DNA from: Panonychus citri
Taxonomy: Eukaryota; Arthropoda; Arachnida; Trombidiformes; Tetranychidae
DNA length: 64,000 nt
Direction: 5' to 3'
NCBI RefSeq assembly: GCF_014898815.1
Contig: NW_026515498.1
Location: 124,001 to 188,000 of the forward strand
The position numbers and the translations under genes are program-made. How positions within the stretch are numbered: position 1 is the first letter of the stretch; every line of letters begins with the position of its first letter. The notes below the pieces were generated by a model, which worked only from the letters and a program-made list of their open reading frames with translations, was not told the origin of the DNA and did no database searches. Below are positions 20,936 through 32,055 of the stretch, in pieces.

Positions 20936-22931
20936 ATGAGTTCCGGTTCCTTAGTGGTAAGTTGGTTTTTTTTTCTTATTCTAGAGGAAGCAAGAGGAAG
21001 GGAGAAAATGTGTGTGTCCGTGTGTGAGAGGAAAAGGCAAACATTTTCTTATTTATCTCTGTTGGTTTATTTCTCTTGCTTGTTCGAATTTTGTTTCTAA
21101 CTCTTTTTATTTGTTTAAAATTGTATCAGAATGTTCAAGCTGTGAATGCCAGTGGTAGTGGAGGCCAACATCATCAACAAAATCAAGGTTTAATGGTTCA
21201 TCATCACGGTAAATCAAATAAGAAAAAGCCTAAAGTTAACAAGGATGGAGTACCTGCGCCTAAAAGAGCCACAACTGCATACATAAATTTCACTCAATGG
21301 TACAGAGAAGAGTTAAAGAAATCAGGTCGGCCTATTCCTAAGGTGCGTTTCGATTAAAAAAAACAGGGAAAGAGAGAGTGAGAGTGAGAGAAAAAAGATT
21401 TTCATTGTAGTAAATGAGAATTTCATTCAATTTCTCTTGACTTTGTTTACTTGATTGGATTTATTTGGATTGTATTTGATTTGATATGATATGATTTGAT
21501 ATTTAATCTATTTGATGGTGATGAAAATGATTAGAATGATTTCAGGTTTAAGTTGATATAATTTATTTATTAATTTATTTATTTAATTTGGCCTTTATTT
21601 GAAAGGTTTAGTTACGAAATGAAATGTCTCTAATGCAATTAATCTTCATTGTCGACAGACTTGTTTTCAAAAGAACAGAATATCTTTGGATCATGAGCAA
21701 ACACGTTTATTTGTGATAAGCTTTTAAATCACAAGCTTTTTATGTTTAATTTGTGAAGATTAGATTGATCCCGCCAAAACGATTTGTATTTTCTTGCGAA
21801 TAGTTTTGAATCGAGTTTGAATGTTGTATGTGTGTTGTTTTTATTTATTGTGAAAATTAACATTGTACGTTTTTATTTTAGATTGGTGACTTTGGCAAAG
21901 AGTGTGCCGCAAAATGGAACCAAATGTGCGAAGAAGAGAAACAACCTTTTCTCGCAGTAGCTGCCAAAGACAAAGAACGATACAAAAAGGACAATCCGTA
22001 TTATAAGAATAACGAAGCCGTGATTCATTTCTACAGTGGAAACAAGAACACAGCAGTTCATTTGCTCAGTAAACAAATTAACTTCTCACCGACGGAAACT
22101 ATTTACAATTATGGTTTAATGAATTTGTTCACTGGAAACCAAGCAAATGCCTTCGCATCATTTAGAAAGTGTTCAATTCACTTTAAAAAGAATCCAAGAA
22201 TCTGGTTAAGATTAGCTGAATGTAAACTCGAAGAAATGAGGAAAAACAGGATCGATGATTTTGATATTCTCAGAAGAAAACAAGATATAATCTGGGGCTA
22301 TGTAGGTGAAGGAGTACACCGAAAATTAATTTTTCGTGGACACATTGACAAAATAGTTGATGAAGAAAAATTACTCTTAATCCGGAAATGCCTTCTCAAC
22401 AGCCTTACTCTAATTAAAAGCGAAAATGAAAGAGATTTCTATCCATCCAATTATCCATCTGAAGTTGAGTTGAAAAACTTGACCATTTCTGTAATGCTTG
22501 ACTTAGCATATGTACATTTATGTCTACACGATTATCCTCATGCTCACACATACGCCATGGAAGCCTTGGAACTGTCTCCCGATAGTACTCAAAAATGTTT
22601 AGCTCATCTTTACGCTGGCGAAGCTTCTGTTTGGATGGACAACATTAAAGAAGCAATAGATCATTTTTCTCCCTCATCCTGCCCATCAGATGAAAGAGCC
22701 AGTGTTTATAAAGTTGTATTATGTTATAATCTCTCTGTGGCATATACATTAAGAGGAGAATTCAGTAAAGCAGCCGAAACACTTCAGCAATTAAGTGATA
22801 TTCAATCTAAGTCTAATCAACAAATGTTACCTATTCAAGTTATTGTTTTAGCCATTTATATCAAATTGGCCTTAGGATGTGTTGACTCTGCCAAATCAAT
22901 AATTAAACAACATTTTCCTCAGTATCGATGA
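20936..22931 (+). CDS. Chimeric gene: HMG box A fused in frame to CNOT10 C-terminal TPR half
   Basis: Exons 20936-20956, 21130-21342 and 21882-22931 join in phase to 427 residues. Residues 1-114 repeat the start of the neighbouring HMG-box gene (MSSGSLV, then NVQAVNASGSGG to AAKDKERYKK), a nearly complete HMG box. Residues 115-427 match the C-terminal half of CNOT10, a TPR subunit of the CCR4-NOT deadenylase that pairs with CNOT11: FKKNPRIWLRLAEC (human YHANPRLWLRLAEC), VGEGVHRKL (VGQGYHRKI), LAHLYAGEA (LGHLYAAEA), VVLCYNLSVAYTLRGEFSKA (VMLFNLGSAYCLRSEYDKA). The CNOT10 part is one exon without introns and lacks the N-terminal half of a normal 744-residue protein. The frame is unbroken. Whether it is expressed is not visible from sequence; a misassembly is unlikely but should be excluded. 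Confidence 0.85.
21122..21989. repeat. Right arm of inverted duplication (HMG-box core)
   Basis: This is the reverse-complement partner of 18651-19506. Exon 2, the 539-base intron and 107 bases of exon 3 of the chimera are shared. It begins at TGTATCAG and ends just before GACAATCCG, where CNOT10-like sequence starts. Confidence 0.93.
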
Positions 22932-24159
22932 AGGTTCGGTTGTACAAATGTGAATCACCTTTTACTTTTTTTTTCCTGTTAACTATGTAATGATTGTGTA
23001 TTTTTATCGTTAAATTTATTGAAAAATTCAAATCAAACTTGTTAATTTAAAAGCAAAATTCAAAACTTGGAAATGCATTTTTTTTTTGCTTATTATTAAT
23101 TAACACAAATATATTATTTGAATGCACTTAAATGTGTCATTTAAACAACTTGAAAACAATTTTCGCAATTAACTCAACTTTAATTATTCAATTGTCTCAT
23201 TTGTACTTTGATTGTTGATGTTTCTCTCCTATTCCCAACAGGAACTACTCATTTATTATCATTTGACTCGAAATCAGATTAACATCTTCAATTAATCTGC
23301 TCTTGTTATTTTTGCTTAACTCTTTTCACTAATCTCACTTAATCCAAACTTGTGCTTATTAAGGATAATTAAATGGATCGAGAATATCATCAGATACAAT
23401 CAAGGTTATGGAATCCGATTAATGGAAAACTATTAATGGATATTAAGGTTCACCGTTAATTTAATTGTGGAAAATTGAATTTATTTTCATTTGCTTGTTT
23501 ATTAATCAGTTAATCAATTAATTACTAAAAAAAACTTTCTAATGACTAGAGTAATAATCAATCGGAATCTTAATTAAGTAGGTGTACCTTTTTAATTAAC
23601 ATACTTGAACAATCTGATTAATATGTTTATTATTATTTTGTTTATCTAGTGATTAATAAATTACAAGATATTGTTATTGATTATCTAGTTAAATTAAATG
23701 ACAGAAAAAAGAGTTAAATGAATTGAAGTAAACAATTAACCAACAATCAGCTTAATTCGTGTAAGTGTTGGGAAGGGAAAAAATTGTAATGGAAATTAAC
23801 TGAATCAATAATAATCTATAATTTTGATTAACGCAATTAAAAGCGTAAAGATGATTTATAATTGATAAATTGTTACCAGATAAAAGATGATTAGTTTAAT
23901 CAATTGCCACGAAGTAAAATAATCAACTCCCATTACCAACAATTAGAGATTTTTACCAGAAAAGATTAAATCAACTAATAGATGGAGTAACTTTCGACTC
24001 TTTCTTTTCTCAATTGGATTGGAAGCAAAAATAGCTCAGATTAATTAATTGTCTAAATCAAATTGATGTTGTGTTAATAGAAAATTGAGTTTGAAAATTT
24101 TGTGCCCAATCAATTAAAATTTGGATTAATTTACAGCCGATAATCAAATCATAGCAAAC
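22932..24159. other. Spacer between the chimera and NEK kinase
   Basis: AT-rich DNA with no supported gene. It holds the 3' UTR of the chimera and the NEK promoter. No poly(A) tract or target-site duplication suggestive of retroposition was found just after 22931. Confidence 0.5.
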
Positions 24160-25117
24160 ATGAGTGTTGACCCAACAATCGTAAGTCTTAATAACCCAAT
24201 TGACTTGATTCTAATCTAATTAACAATTTAATCCTTTATCTCTGTTGTCTAATCAATCACAGTCAAAATTAGATGATCTCGAGATCCTCGAGAAAATTGG
24301 TAAAGGCCAATTTTCCGTTGTGATGAAAGGACGATGTAAGAAAAGCGATCAACAAGTGGCCCTGAAAAAAGTGTCAATTTTTGAGATGATGGACTCAAAA
24401 TCGCGTCTCGATTGTATCAAAGAGATCAATTTATTGCAACTTCTCAACCACCCGAACATAATCAAATATTTAGCTTCATTCGTCGAGAACAATGAGCTTT
24501 ACATCGTCCTGGAATTAGCGGATGCCGGTGATCTTTCCCGATTGATTAAGTACTTCAAACAACAAGGTAAATATATTCCAGAGAAAACGATTTGGAATTA
24601 TTTTGTTCAAATTTGCGGAGCACTGGACCATATGCACTCGAAGCGGGTGATGCACCGAGACATTAAGCCCGCTAACGTTTTCATCACTTCCCAAGGAGTA
24701 ATCAAACTGGGCGATTTAGGATTAAGCCGATTCTTTTCAACTCGAACCAATGATGTCCACTCACTCGTTGGAACACCATATTATATGTCACCCGAAAGAA
24801 TCCACGAGTCGGGTTACAATTTTAAATCGGACATTTGGTCACTCGGTTGTTTACTTTACGAAATGGCTGCGCTTCAATCTCCCTTTTATGGTGAGAAACG
24901 TAATCTTGTCTCTCTCTGTAAAAAGATTGAGAATTGTGATTATCCACCATTACCCAGTAATCTTTACTCAAAAGATTTAAGAAGTTTAATCGCTGCTTGT
25001 CTTAATCCCGATCCCGCTAAAAGGCCAGATATCGATGAGATTTACAAGATCGCCCGAAACAAGACAACACTATCAAGTAAACCATTCAAACGACTTTGTA
25101 ATCTTTTCTCAAAGTGA
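24160..25117 (+). CDS. NEK6/NEK7-type mitotic serine/threonine kinase
   Basis: Exon 24160-24180 (MSVDPTI) splices through GTAAGT..CACAG to 24263-25117, giving 291 residues, almost only a kinase domain. Motifs: Gly loop GKGQFSVV (20-27), catalytic Lys42 in VALKK, HRD at 138-140 (VMHRDIKPANVF), DLG at 158-160 instead of DFG (normal for NEK6/7), and activation-loop HSLVGTPYYMSPERIHESGY. KYLASF keeps the first Tyr of the human KYYASF (Tyr97 of NEK7, autoinhibitory). NEK6/7 act downstream of NEK9 in spindle assembly, and NEK7 also in NLRP3 signalling in vertebrates. The N-terminal extension is shorter than human. Very confident family call. Confidence 0.96.
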
Positions 25118-28100
25118 TTCCAATTGTTACAATCAACTTTTTTTTTGCTCGTTTCTTTAGGATCATCTTTAATTCATCTCATATTTTTAATCGTTTACAA
25201 TCAAAATTCATTATAAATATTGTCTATTATTATTATTACAACTAGTCAAATGTTTACAATTGTCTCAATTAATTTCAATCAAATAAGATTAGGAGAGGAT
25301 ACAACTTGTTGTTATGTTGAAAATTTAACAACTTGTTAAGGATTATCAATTTTTATCCTATTTATGATTAGGATGAGATGACATCAGGCTGATTACGTTG
25401 ATTAAATGCATTAATTGAACTCACAATGAGCACAATTTAATTAATCATGAGAGAGAGAGAGAGAAGGGAAAGCAATAGTAATCAGTAAATAATGATGAAG
25501 ACCTCCAGTCAACTATTAATTTGCTATTGTGATTAACGTTACTTGATAAACTTTGATGAGATTTACTGATGAGAGAAAGTTTCAATATCTAAGGTCAATC
25601 ACATTCAATTAGTTGAAACAATTGTAATTGTGATACTTTAATCGTTGTTTGAATTAAGATCAAATCTGAGTATCTACTTGAAAAGACACACAATCAATTA
25701 TTAGAAGCGAAATCCTTTTCTATTAAAATTAACGAGTGATAAATTGTCCAATTGTATTAATCAAGTACAATTGGTTTGGTTTGTACCAAATTATAATTAA
25801 ATATGATTACATGTTGATTACTATTGATAAATGAACACAATCAATCATTTCAATCAATATCTTGTAGACGTTTTCATCGTAATCAATTAATTCAATTATC
25901 AAATTGATTACAATAATCAATCTCTCTTGTTCTTAGTCCATCATCAATATATTTATAATGAACAAATGTATTAATTAGTCACAATTAACTAATCACTAAA
26001 TGTCAACCAGCATTTAAGTTAATCGCTAATTTCTTTAGGCTTGTAACTGATTAACTTTCCATTTGTTTTCTTAGTCGTTTTAAATTTAATTAGTTGTAAT
26101 TCAATCATAATTATTGACGATTGGTACACAACTAGACCTTGATTACTGGTAATTAAATACGAAACCCATACACTAATTAAATTGGTAATTTACACGAGTG
26201 ATTAATTAATGAATGTAATTATGTTGAAAATTATAAACCAAATTGAAAATTTATTTTGGTCTTGTAAAGTTCAATTGAAATTGTAAACAATTAGATCAAC
26301 TCGTTGACAGTTAATATGATACTTGATTTACCATGAAATTGTTGACAATTAACTCATATATATTATTATGATTGAGATTTAAGCTTCTATCCATTTGAAT
26401 CAAGGTTAAATTTTAATTATAGTAATCGACTGATTTACCAACGATCATTGATTATGTAATGTTGATTTCAAGGTTTCTCAAGAAAATCAATGAGAAAATC
26501 AATCTATTATAATCTAATTAAGACCTAATGAATTAATTACCAACTCTATTGTTATCATAAACATGAATTGATATAATCATCAACATCTTAAAGTTAATTA
26601 TTGTTGTTCAACTGAAAGGGAATCAAATCTAATTATTTGACATAAACATTTGAACGAGTTAATCTAATCCTTTACCATTTACATTTACAATAACACAATT
26701 TAGTCTCAAGTGTTTGTTGTGAATTAATTGTAACCAATCATATTTATAGTAATTAGGATAATAAAATTAATCGATTGCATTAATTGTGAATCTTTCAACT
26801 CAATTTTCATCAATCAATTTTCACAAGAGGTCAATGTATTTCTCCTAATGATCAACTCGTAAACATTAATTATCTGTTATTCAATTCACTTTTATTTACT
26901 GAATTTCCAACGATTATTATTATTATTATTTTCCAATGAGGAAAAATTTACCATATTAAATGTACGTAGTTCTAGAATACAAATTATATATAAGATGTCA
27001 CATTGTATCCAAGAGTGAGAGAGAAAAGGTCTTGAGCTATTATTACCTGAGTATTATTGACAATCAAACACTTCCTGGTTTGAGTATTAATATAAATCGA
27101 TTTGAATAGTTTCAATTGATAATCTATTCACGTCAGAGGATTTAAAGGAATCATATTAGATTGAAATTGTTTACAGCAATTTAACAAGATGATTACTAGA
27201 AATTACGTCTTTCCAATTACCGAATCATCAACAACAACAACTTGACCTAACAATAGTTAGTTAAATTTCCGATGGTAACACCAATCATCATCATGGGAAT
27301 CAAAGGTAATTACACTTAATTTTACTGACGATAAACAATCATGATTTAATGTTAACCATCAATTATTGACAATTAATGACGATTATAAACAATTTAACTT
27401 TCCTCAAGGTTAATAATCAAATTTATCCAAACTTTTGCATATGAAAACTTTTTACTTACTTAATAACTTTGATTGATAATCTTGTCTTTAAAATTGGATT
27501 AAGTTTACAATTTAATTCATACAATAATCATCATCAGTTAATTGATTTAATCTTGAAGCCATTTAAAATAATCAGGAATCAATGAAAAGACAAACAATTT
27601 ATTTTTGAAACTAAATTGTTGTTGGTTTACCGTTTAATAGTAATAATAATAAATATATCGATTTTAATTGTTGAATAAAAAAGTAAAAACAAAAAATTGT
27701 TCCATTAAAATTGATTGTAAGTTAATCAAATAATTGGTTTGAAAGAAAAACGGTTAATTGTTTGGTGAATTAACTCAATTGATTTAAATGTATGTGAATG
27801 AGAAAACTAATTTCAAATTCCGCTCTAATTGTCTACAATTAAAAAGTCAATAGAGAGAAGAAAATTATTTGAAACAATTTACTTTCACTTGTTTTTTTTT
27901 CTCATTCTCCTCAAACAGAATCAAATTAAATTAACCATATTTGATTACAATTAGCGTGTAACATTACCTGAAATAGTTAACTCTCAATGGGTAATTGTCA
28001 ATCGATTCAATATTGATTAACAGTCACACACACACAATCAACATTTCAGTTCCTAAGCAACGTCTCAATCCCAAGTCTCTTAATACATTAACCATAATTT

Positions 28101-29074
28101 AAATTGTTGTTTATTGGTTAACTGTTACTTTCTAAATGGTGACTTAGTTATATCGTCACATTTAACCCAACCCTCGATATCGCCTCTTAAAAATTTATCA
28201 GGTAAGTGCGTCAAATATAATAACCTGTAAGGTAACTAATGTTTTCCTCATCTCTTAATATATTAATATCTCATCGTGATCAATTTTTTGAAACATTTCT
28301 AATTCAACTGATGATCAGTAATTTACTTGAGTAAAACCTTGAGTTGTTTTCTTTGCTTGAAAATCAGTGAAAAACTTTTTCTTGCAAGAAAAAGTTGCAA
28401 GTCCATTTATCATCAACTTTCACCAAACAACAGGTTATATTCACATCGTAATCTCATCTGGTGATCCAGGTAAATAATCCAACTGACCTCTTCCATTTTA
28501 CATAATCATCCTCATCACTTTCTATCCTCATCCTCATCCTCATCTTCATCTTCATCCTGTATCTTACCTTTTCATCTTTGGCTCTCTCTCACTCACTCTA
28601 AATCTCTTCGGTTATCTTGGTAGTTTTATCTGAATAATTTGAAATTAAATCGACGGTTGATAATCATCATCATCATTCAACTAAACCGGTTTACCTTTTT
28701 TTTTACTATTTTCTTTTTTTTCTTTATCAAGTTTTTGTTCATTCTCAATTCTCAAAAGCTAAACAGGTAAAAAACTATCAGATTGATTAAGTTGCAAATC
28801 ACTGAAGTAAAAACACTCATCAGGAAACACCGTCTATTTGCATTGATTGTGCGTTTGTGTTTCTCTCATTTGCAAACACGTACTTATTGTGTATTCCCTT
28901 TGGTTCATCAATTTACTCAACCGAAAAACGTTTAATTGTGATTAACAATTAATTGTCAACTTACGATACTTTTACTCTGTTGATTTGTTCCCAAAGTTGA
29001 TCAACTGAGAGTGAAAATCATTTCCGTAGTTTTGTGTTCTGCCTCTGTGATTAGGATTATCCATTTAAAAAGAG
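25118..29074. other. AT-rich 4-kb gene-free spacer
   Basis: No coding sequence could be supported. It is rich in short AATTGAT/TTAATCA words and has a perfect 24-base palindrome at 28373-28396. A pyrimidine-biased CATCCT/CATCTT hexamer repeat lies at about 28526-28556. The last several hundred bases are likely the 5' UTR and promoter of the Aster gene; possible 5' UTR introns (GTAAGT-like at 28201) cannot be resolved. Confidence 0.5.
28373..28396. repeat. Perfect 24-base palindrome
   Basis: The half-site AACTTTTTCTTG is followed immediately by its exact reverse complement CAAGAAAAAGTT. It could form a cruciform or hairpin or bind a dimeric factor. It lies about 680 bases upstream of the Aster start codon. 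Confidence 0.85.
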
Positions 29075-30871
29075 ATGGTTAAATTGACGATCAATCAATC
29101 AGCTTGTCTTGGTAATCAATCTATGGATAAACAAGTTAATCCAAGTGAAAGTAAAATTAAAGTTAAAATGAATAACAATAAGTTTAGAATGAAAAATTTT
29201 GAGAAATTGTTTGGTAAACAAATTGGATTAAATGAGAGGTTAATTGCTGATTATTCTGGTGCAATTTTACGCGATATGATAATCGCCGGGCGATTGTACA
29301 TAACCTCGAGCTATCTTTGTTTCTATGGATCGTTATTGAAATGGGAAACTAAAATTGTCATCAGATTATCCGATATTTCATCAATCATTAAAGCCAAAAC
29401 AATCAAAGTGATTCCAAACGCAATTCAAATTGTCACTCGAACTGGAGATAAATACGTTTTCACTTCGTTAACTTCGAGACAAAAAGTTTACAAAACTCTG
29501 GTTTCTATTTGGACGGCAAATGTTTCTCATGAATTAGCTAATTACGATTCTGATACTGATAAATCATCAATTGATTCATCAATTCGTAAATGTTATTCTA
29601 ACCTTGAATCTGGATCTAAACGAATAAGCGACAGTCAGGTTACTAATAGTAAACTAATTAAAAGTAAAAGAAAATACTTTTCAACGGGAGATTTAGCTGA
29701 TACTAAATTTATTAATAATTTCGGTGGTAATTTATTATCAACATTTGATCCGATGCCTGATAAATCACCAGGAATCAATAAGAAAATTCGAGATCCAGCT
29801 AAATGTCCACATACGGAGTCGTGTTTAGCTGATGTCGTTTTACCGATTCATTTGAATCGATTGTTTGAAATGCTTTTCACTGATTCACCATTTATCTCAA
29901 TGTTCACCAAGAGTTTGAAGCACACAGTTACCATGAAGAGGGAATGGTCAGTTCTAACCGAAAGTGATCTACAACAATCAGGAGGATCTATGGTTGCAGT
30001 TAGACAATTAAGTCGAGAGATGATATTAGATTATCCATTTGCAAAGAATATGTCAAGTGAAGAGATGATGTACCTTGAACATTTCGATCCTTCCAACTTT
30101 TACTCGATCAAATTGATATCAGAATCATCAGGAGTTCCTTTATGTTCACTATTTAATGTCGCCAGTTATTATTGTTTACATCGAACTGCGAATCCGTCGG
30201 AAACTCATTTGCATTTTCATTATAAAGTCGAGTTTAAATCAAAGGCTTGGGGATTCAGGTCATTTATCGAAGAAGGAACCAAACGAGCTTGCCAAGATTA
30301 TATTGACTCATTATTAGAAATGATTAAAAAATGGTCGATGGATAATCCGGATTACATAGTTAATCCCGATTTTCCTTCTCAATTGAAACCTTTCAACAAC
30401 GAATTATTATCCACCGATGAGAATCAAAATGATCGAGAGAAAACTTGTAACAATCAACAGTCGATTGTTAATCAACCAATTGCTCAGTCAACGTCGAAAT
30501 TAACTTTTGCTCAAATGTCCAACATGGAAAAAATTGAATCTAATCAAACGAATTGTCTTTCACCTTCAATACAAAATGAAAATTTTACTGAGAAAAGTTC
30601 ATCTCCAGATTGTAATGGTCATTTTGATGACCAGTATTTACTCAATATTGTCAAATATTTGAAACCTTTAATTGTTTTTCTACTCATTTTAACGATAATC
30701 AATCTTTTCTTAATGATTAGATTAATTAACACCCAAATCTTGTCATCGTCATCATTTTGTCCTTCAAATCAAGTTTCATCACAATCCAGTTTCATTGGTT
30801 TATCAGGTTCCGATGAAACATTTGAATCGTTAACTAATTATGGTTACAATTCATTGGGCTGTCGACGATAA
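29075..30871 (+). CDS. Aster/GRAMD1 sterol-transfer protein (GRAM-VASt-TM), intronless
   Basis: One open frame of 598 residues. A GRAM domain occupies about 43-150 (FEKLFGKQIGLNERLIADYS, LYITSSYLCFYGSLLKWET, LIPNAIQ-like VIPNAIQIVTRTGD); human GRAMD1 has ERLIVDYSCALQRDILLQGR in the same place. The VASt domain covers about 248-425 (DVVLPIHLNRLFEMLFTDSP..KAWGFRSFIEEGTKRACQDYI). One membrane segment follows at about 525-548 (YLKPLIVFLLILTIINLFLM). Asters sit in the ER membrane, detect accessible cholesterol and phosphatidylserine in the plasma membrane through GRAM and carry sterol with VASt. Vertebrate GRAMD1 genes are split by many introns; this one is not. Its GRAM-less paralogue is at 9444-10418. 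Confidence 0.92.
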   Translation: MVKLTINQSACLGNQSMDKQVNPSESKIKVKMNNNKFRMKNFEKLFGKQIGLNERLIADYSGAILRDMIIAGRLYITSSYLCFYGSLLKWETKIVIRLSDISSIIKAKTIKVIPNAIQIVTRTGDKYVFTSLTSRQKVYKTLVSIWTANVSHELANYDSDTDKSSIDSSIRKCYSNLESGSKRISDSQVTNSKLIKSKRKYFSTGDLADTKFINNFGGNLLSTFDPMPDKSPGINKKIRDPAKCPHTESCLADVVLPIHLNRLFEMLFTDSPFISMFTKSLKHTVTMKREWSVLTESDLQQSGGSMVAVRQLSREMILDYPFAKNMSSEEMMYLEHFDPSNFYSIKLISESSGVPLCSLFNVASYYCLHRTANPSETHLHFHYKVEFKSKAWGFRSFIEEGTKRACQDYIDSLLEMIKKWSMDNPDYIVNPDFPSQLKPFNNELLSTDENQNDREKTCNNQQSIVNQPIAQSTSKLTFAQMSNMEKIESNQTNCLSPSIQNENFTEKSSSPDCNGHFDDQYLLNIVKYLKPLIVFLLILTIINLFLMIRLINTQILSSSSFCPSNQVSSQSSFIGLSGSDETFESLTNYGYNSLGCRR

Positions 30872-32055
30872 TTTTTTGTTAAATTTAATTATTGATATTA
30901 ATTCATAACTTATATTGTTTTAATCTTGATTATCTTATTAAATATTCAATTTAAATTCATTTCCATCTTTTTCTCTAAATCATTTATCATCTAAATTTGC
31001 TCATTACTCGTCTTGACCTGAACTTGATCAAGATGACCAACAACACCCGGAATCTTAATGAAACAGTTTAACAGGTCAACTGTTAACAAACAAAATAAGT
31101 TAATTGTTCAATATCTGATTGGAAGTGTTTCTTTTAAAAGGTCAATGGAAAAGGTCAACAGATTTGAAATCGTTCATTTTAGTTACAGTTCATTGGCGAA
31201 AACAAGTTAATATTTGACCTTTTGTTTCGGTTAGAAACCAATATTATCGAGATCAGAATAATTGATTCATTTCAATTCCATTGTAATAATTTACGATTAA
31301 CAGGTAAATCCAATTGCTGAACTTCAATTAGACCAATTTACTGAAATAATCGTCGAAAATGATTGTCGCCATTAGAAGCCTATTGAAGCTCGTTCTCTTT
31401 TCAATAGAATTACTTTTCTAATATTTTATTTTTTCTTTTTTCACTCAGAATTGTTGTTTTTCTCAATGAATTTATTTTGGAAAACAAGATTAACTAATTT
31501 GGTCGATAACAAGAAATAATTGTTTCCACAAATTCCGAGAAAATTAGTCAAGTTTTATTGGTTATCTTTTCTACGGAGAGATGGCGACAAAAGTCAAATT
31601 CGTTGAAATTTCAAATCGCTCGATGAATTTACTTTCGAGCAACTGTAGATGGAACTTTGGTTTACGAACTTAATTAAGTTAATTATCGTGTCTTGATTGA
31701 TTTACAACTTAATTTCCATTTCTTATCATTTTGATTGTAATAAAAAGCAATGTCAATTCAACGACTACCTTTGCATTTTATTGGGTTAATCAAGTTGAGG
31801 GGAGATGTAAATATTAGTTTGATTAGAATTTGAATTAACATAGTAAATGATAAATTTTTTATAACCAATTTACAAATGATATACACGAAAAAAAAGAAAG
31901 TAAACAAAGAGAGAAATGCATAAAAGAAGAAGAAGAGAAAAAAGAAAACAATAAGGTAGCAATAGAGATTAGGAAGAAGAAAAAAGGAGAGAGAAAGAGA
32001 GTAAAATTATCATGAACGATGAGAATCCAGTGAATCAAATTAAATTGTTAAAAAT
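30872..32055. other. Convergent 3' region of Aster and kinesin-13 genes
   Basis: No coding sequence was seen. A purine-rich block lies at 31885-32010. GAGATGGCGAC at 31578 resembles the AGATGKCGC element seen upstream of other genes, though here it is not near a start codon. Confidence 0.5.

Noticed and set aside
20936..21989. The right HMG copy as a simple pseudogene
   Set aside because: All splice sites, the start codon and the frame through the fused CNOT10 part are intact, so a functional chimera is the better reading.
24160..24262. NEK kinase starting inside the second exon's upstream frame
   Set aside because: The open frame before 24263 lacks an ATG; the short exon with ATG at 24160 splices in phase through GTAAGT..CACAG.
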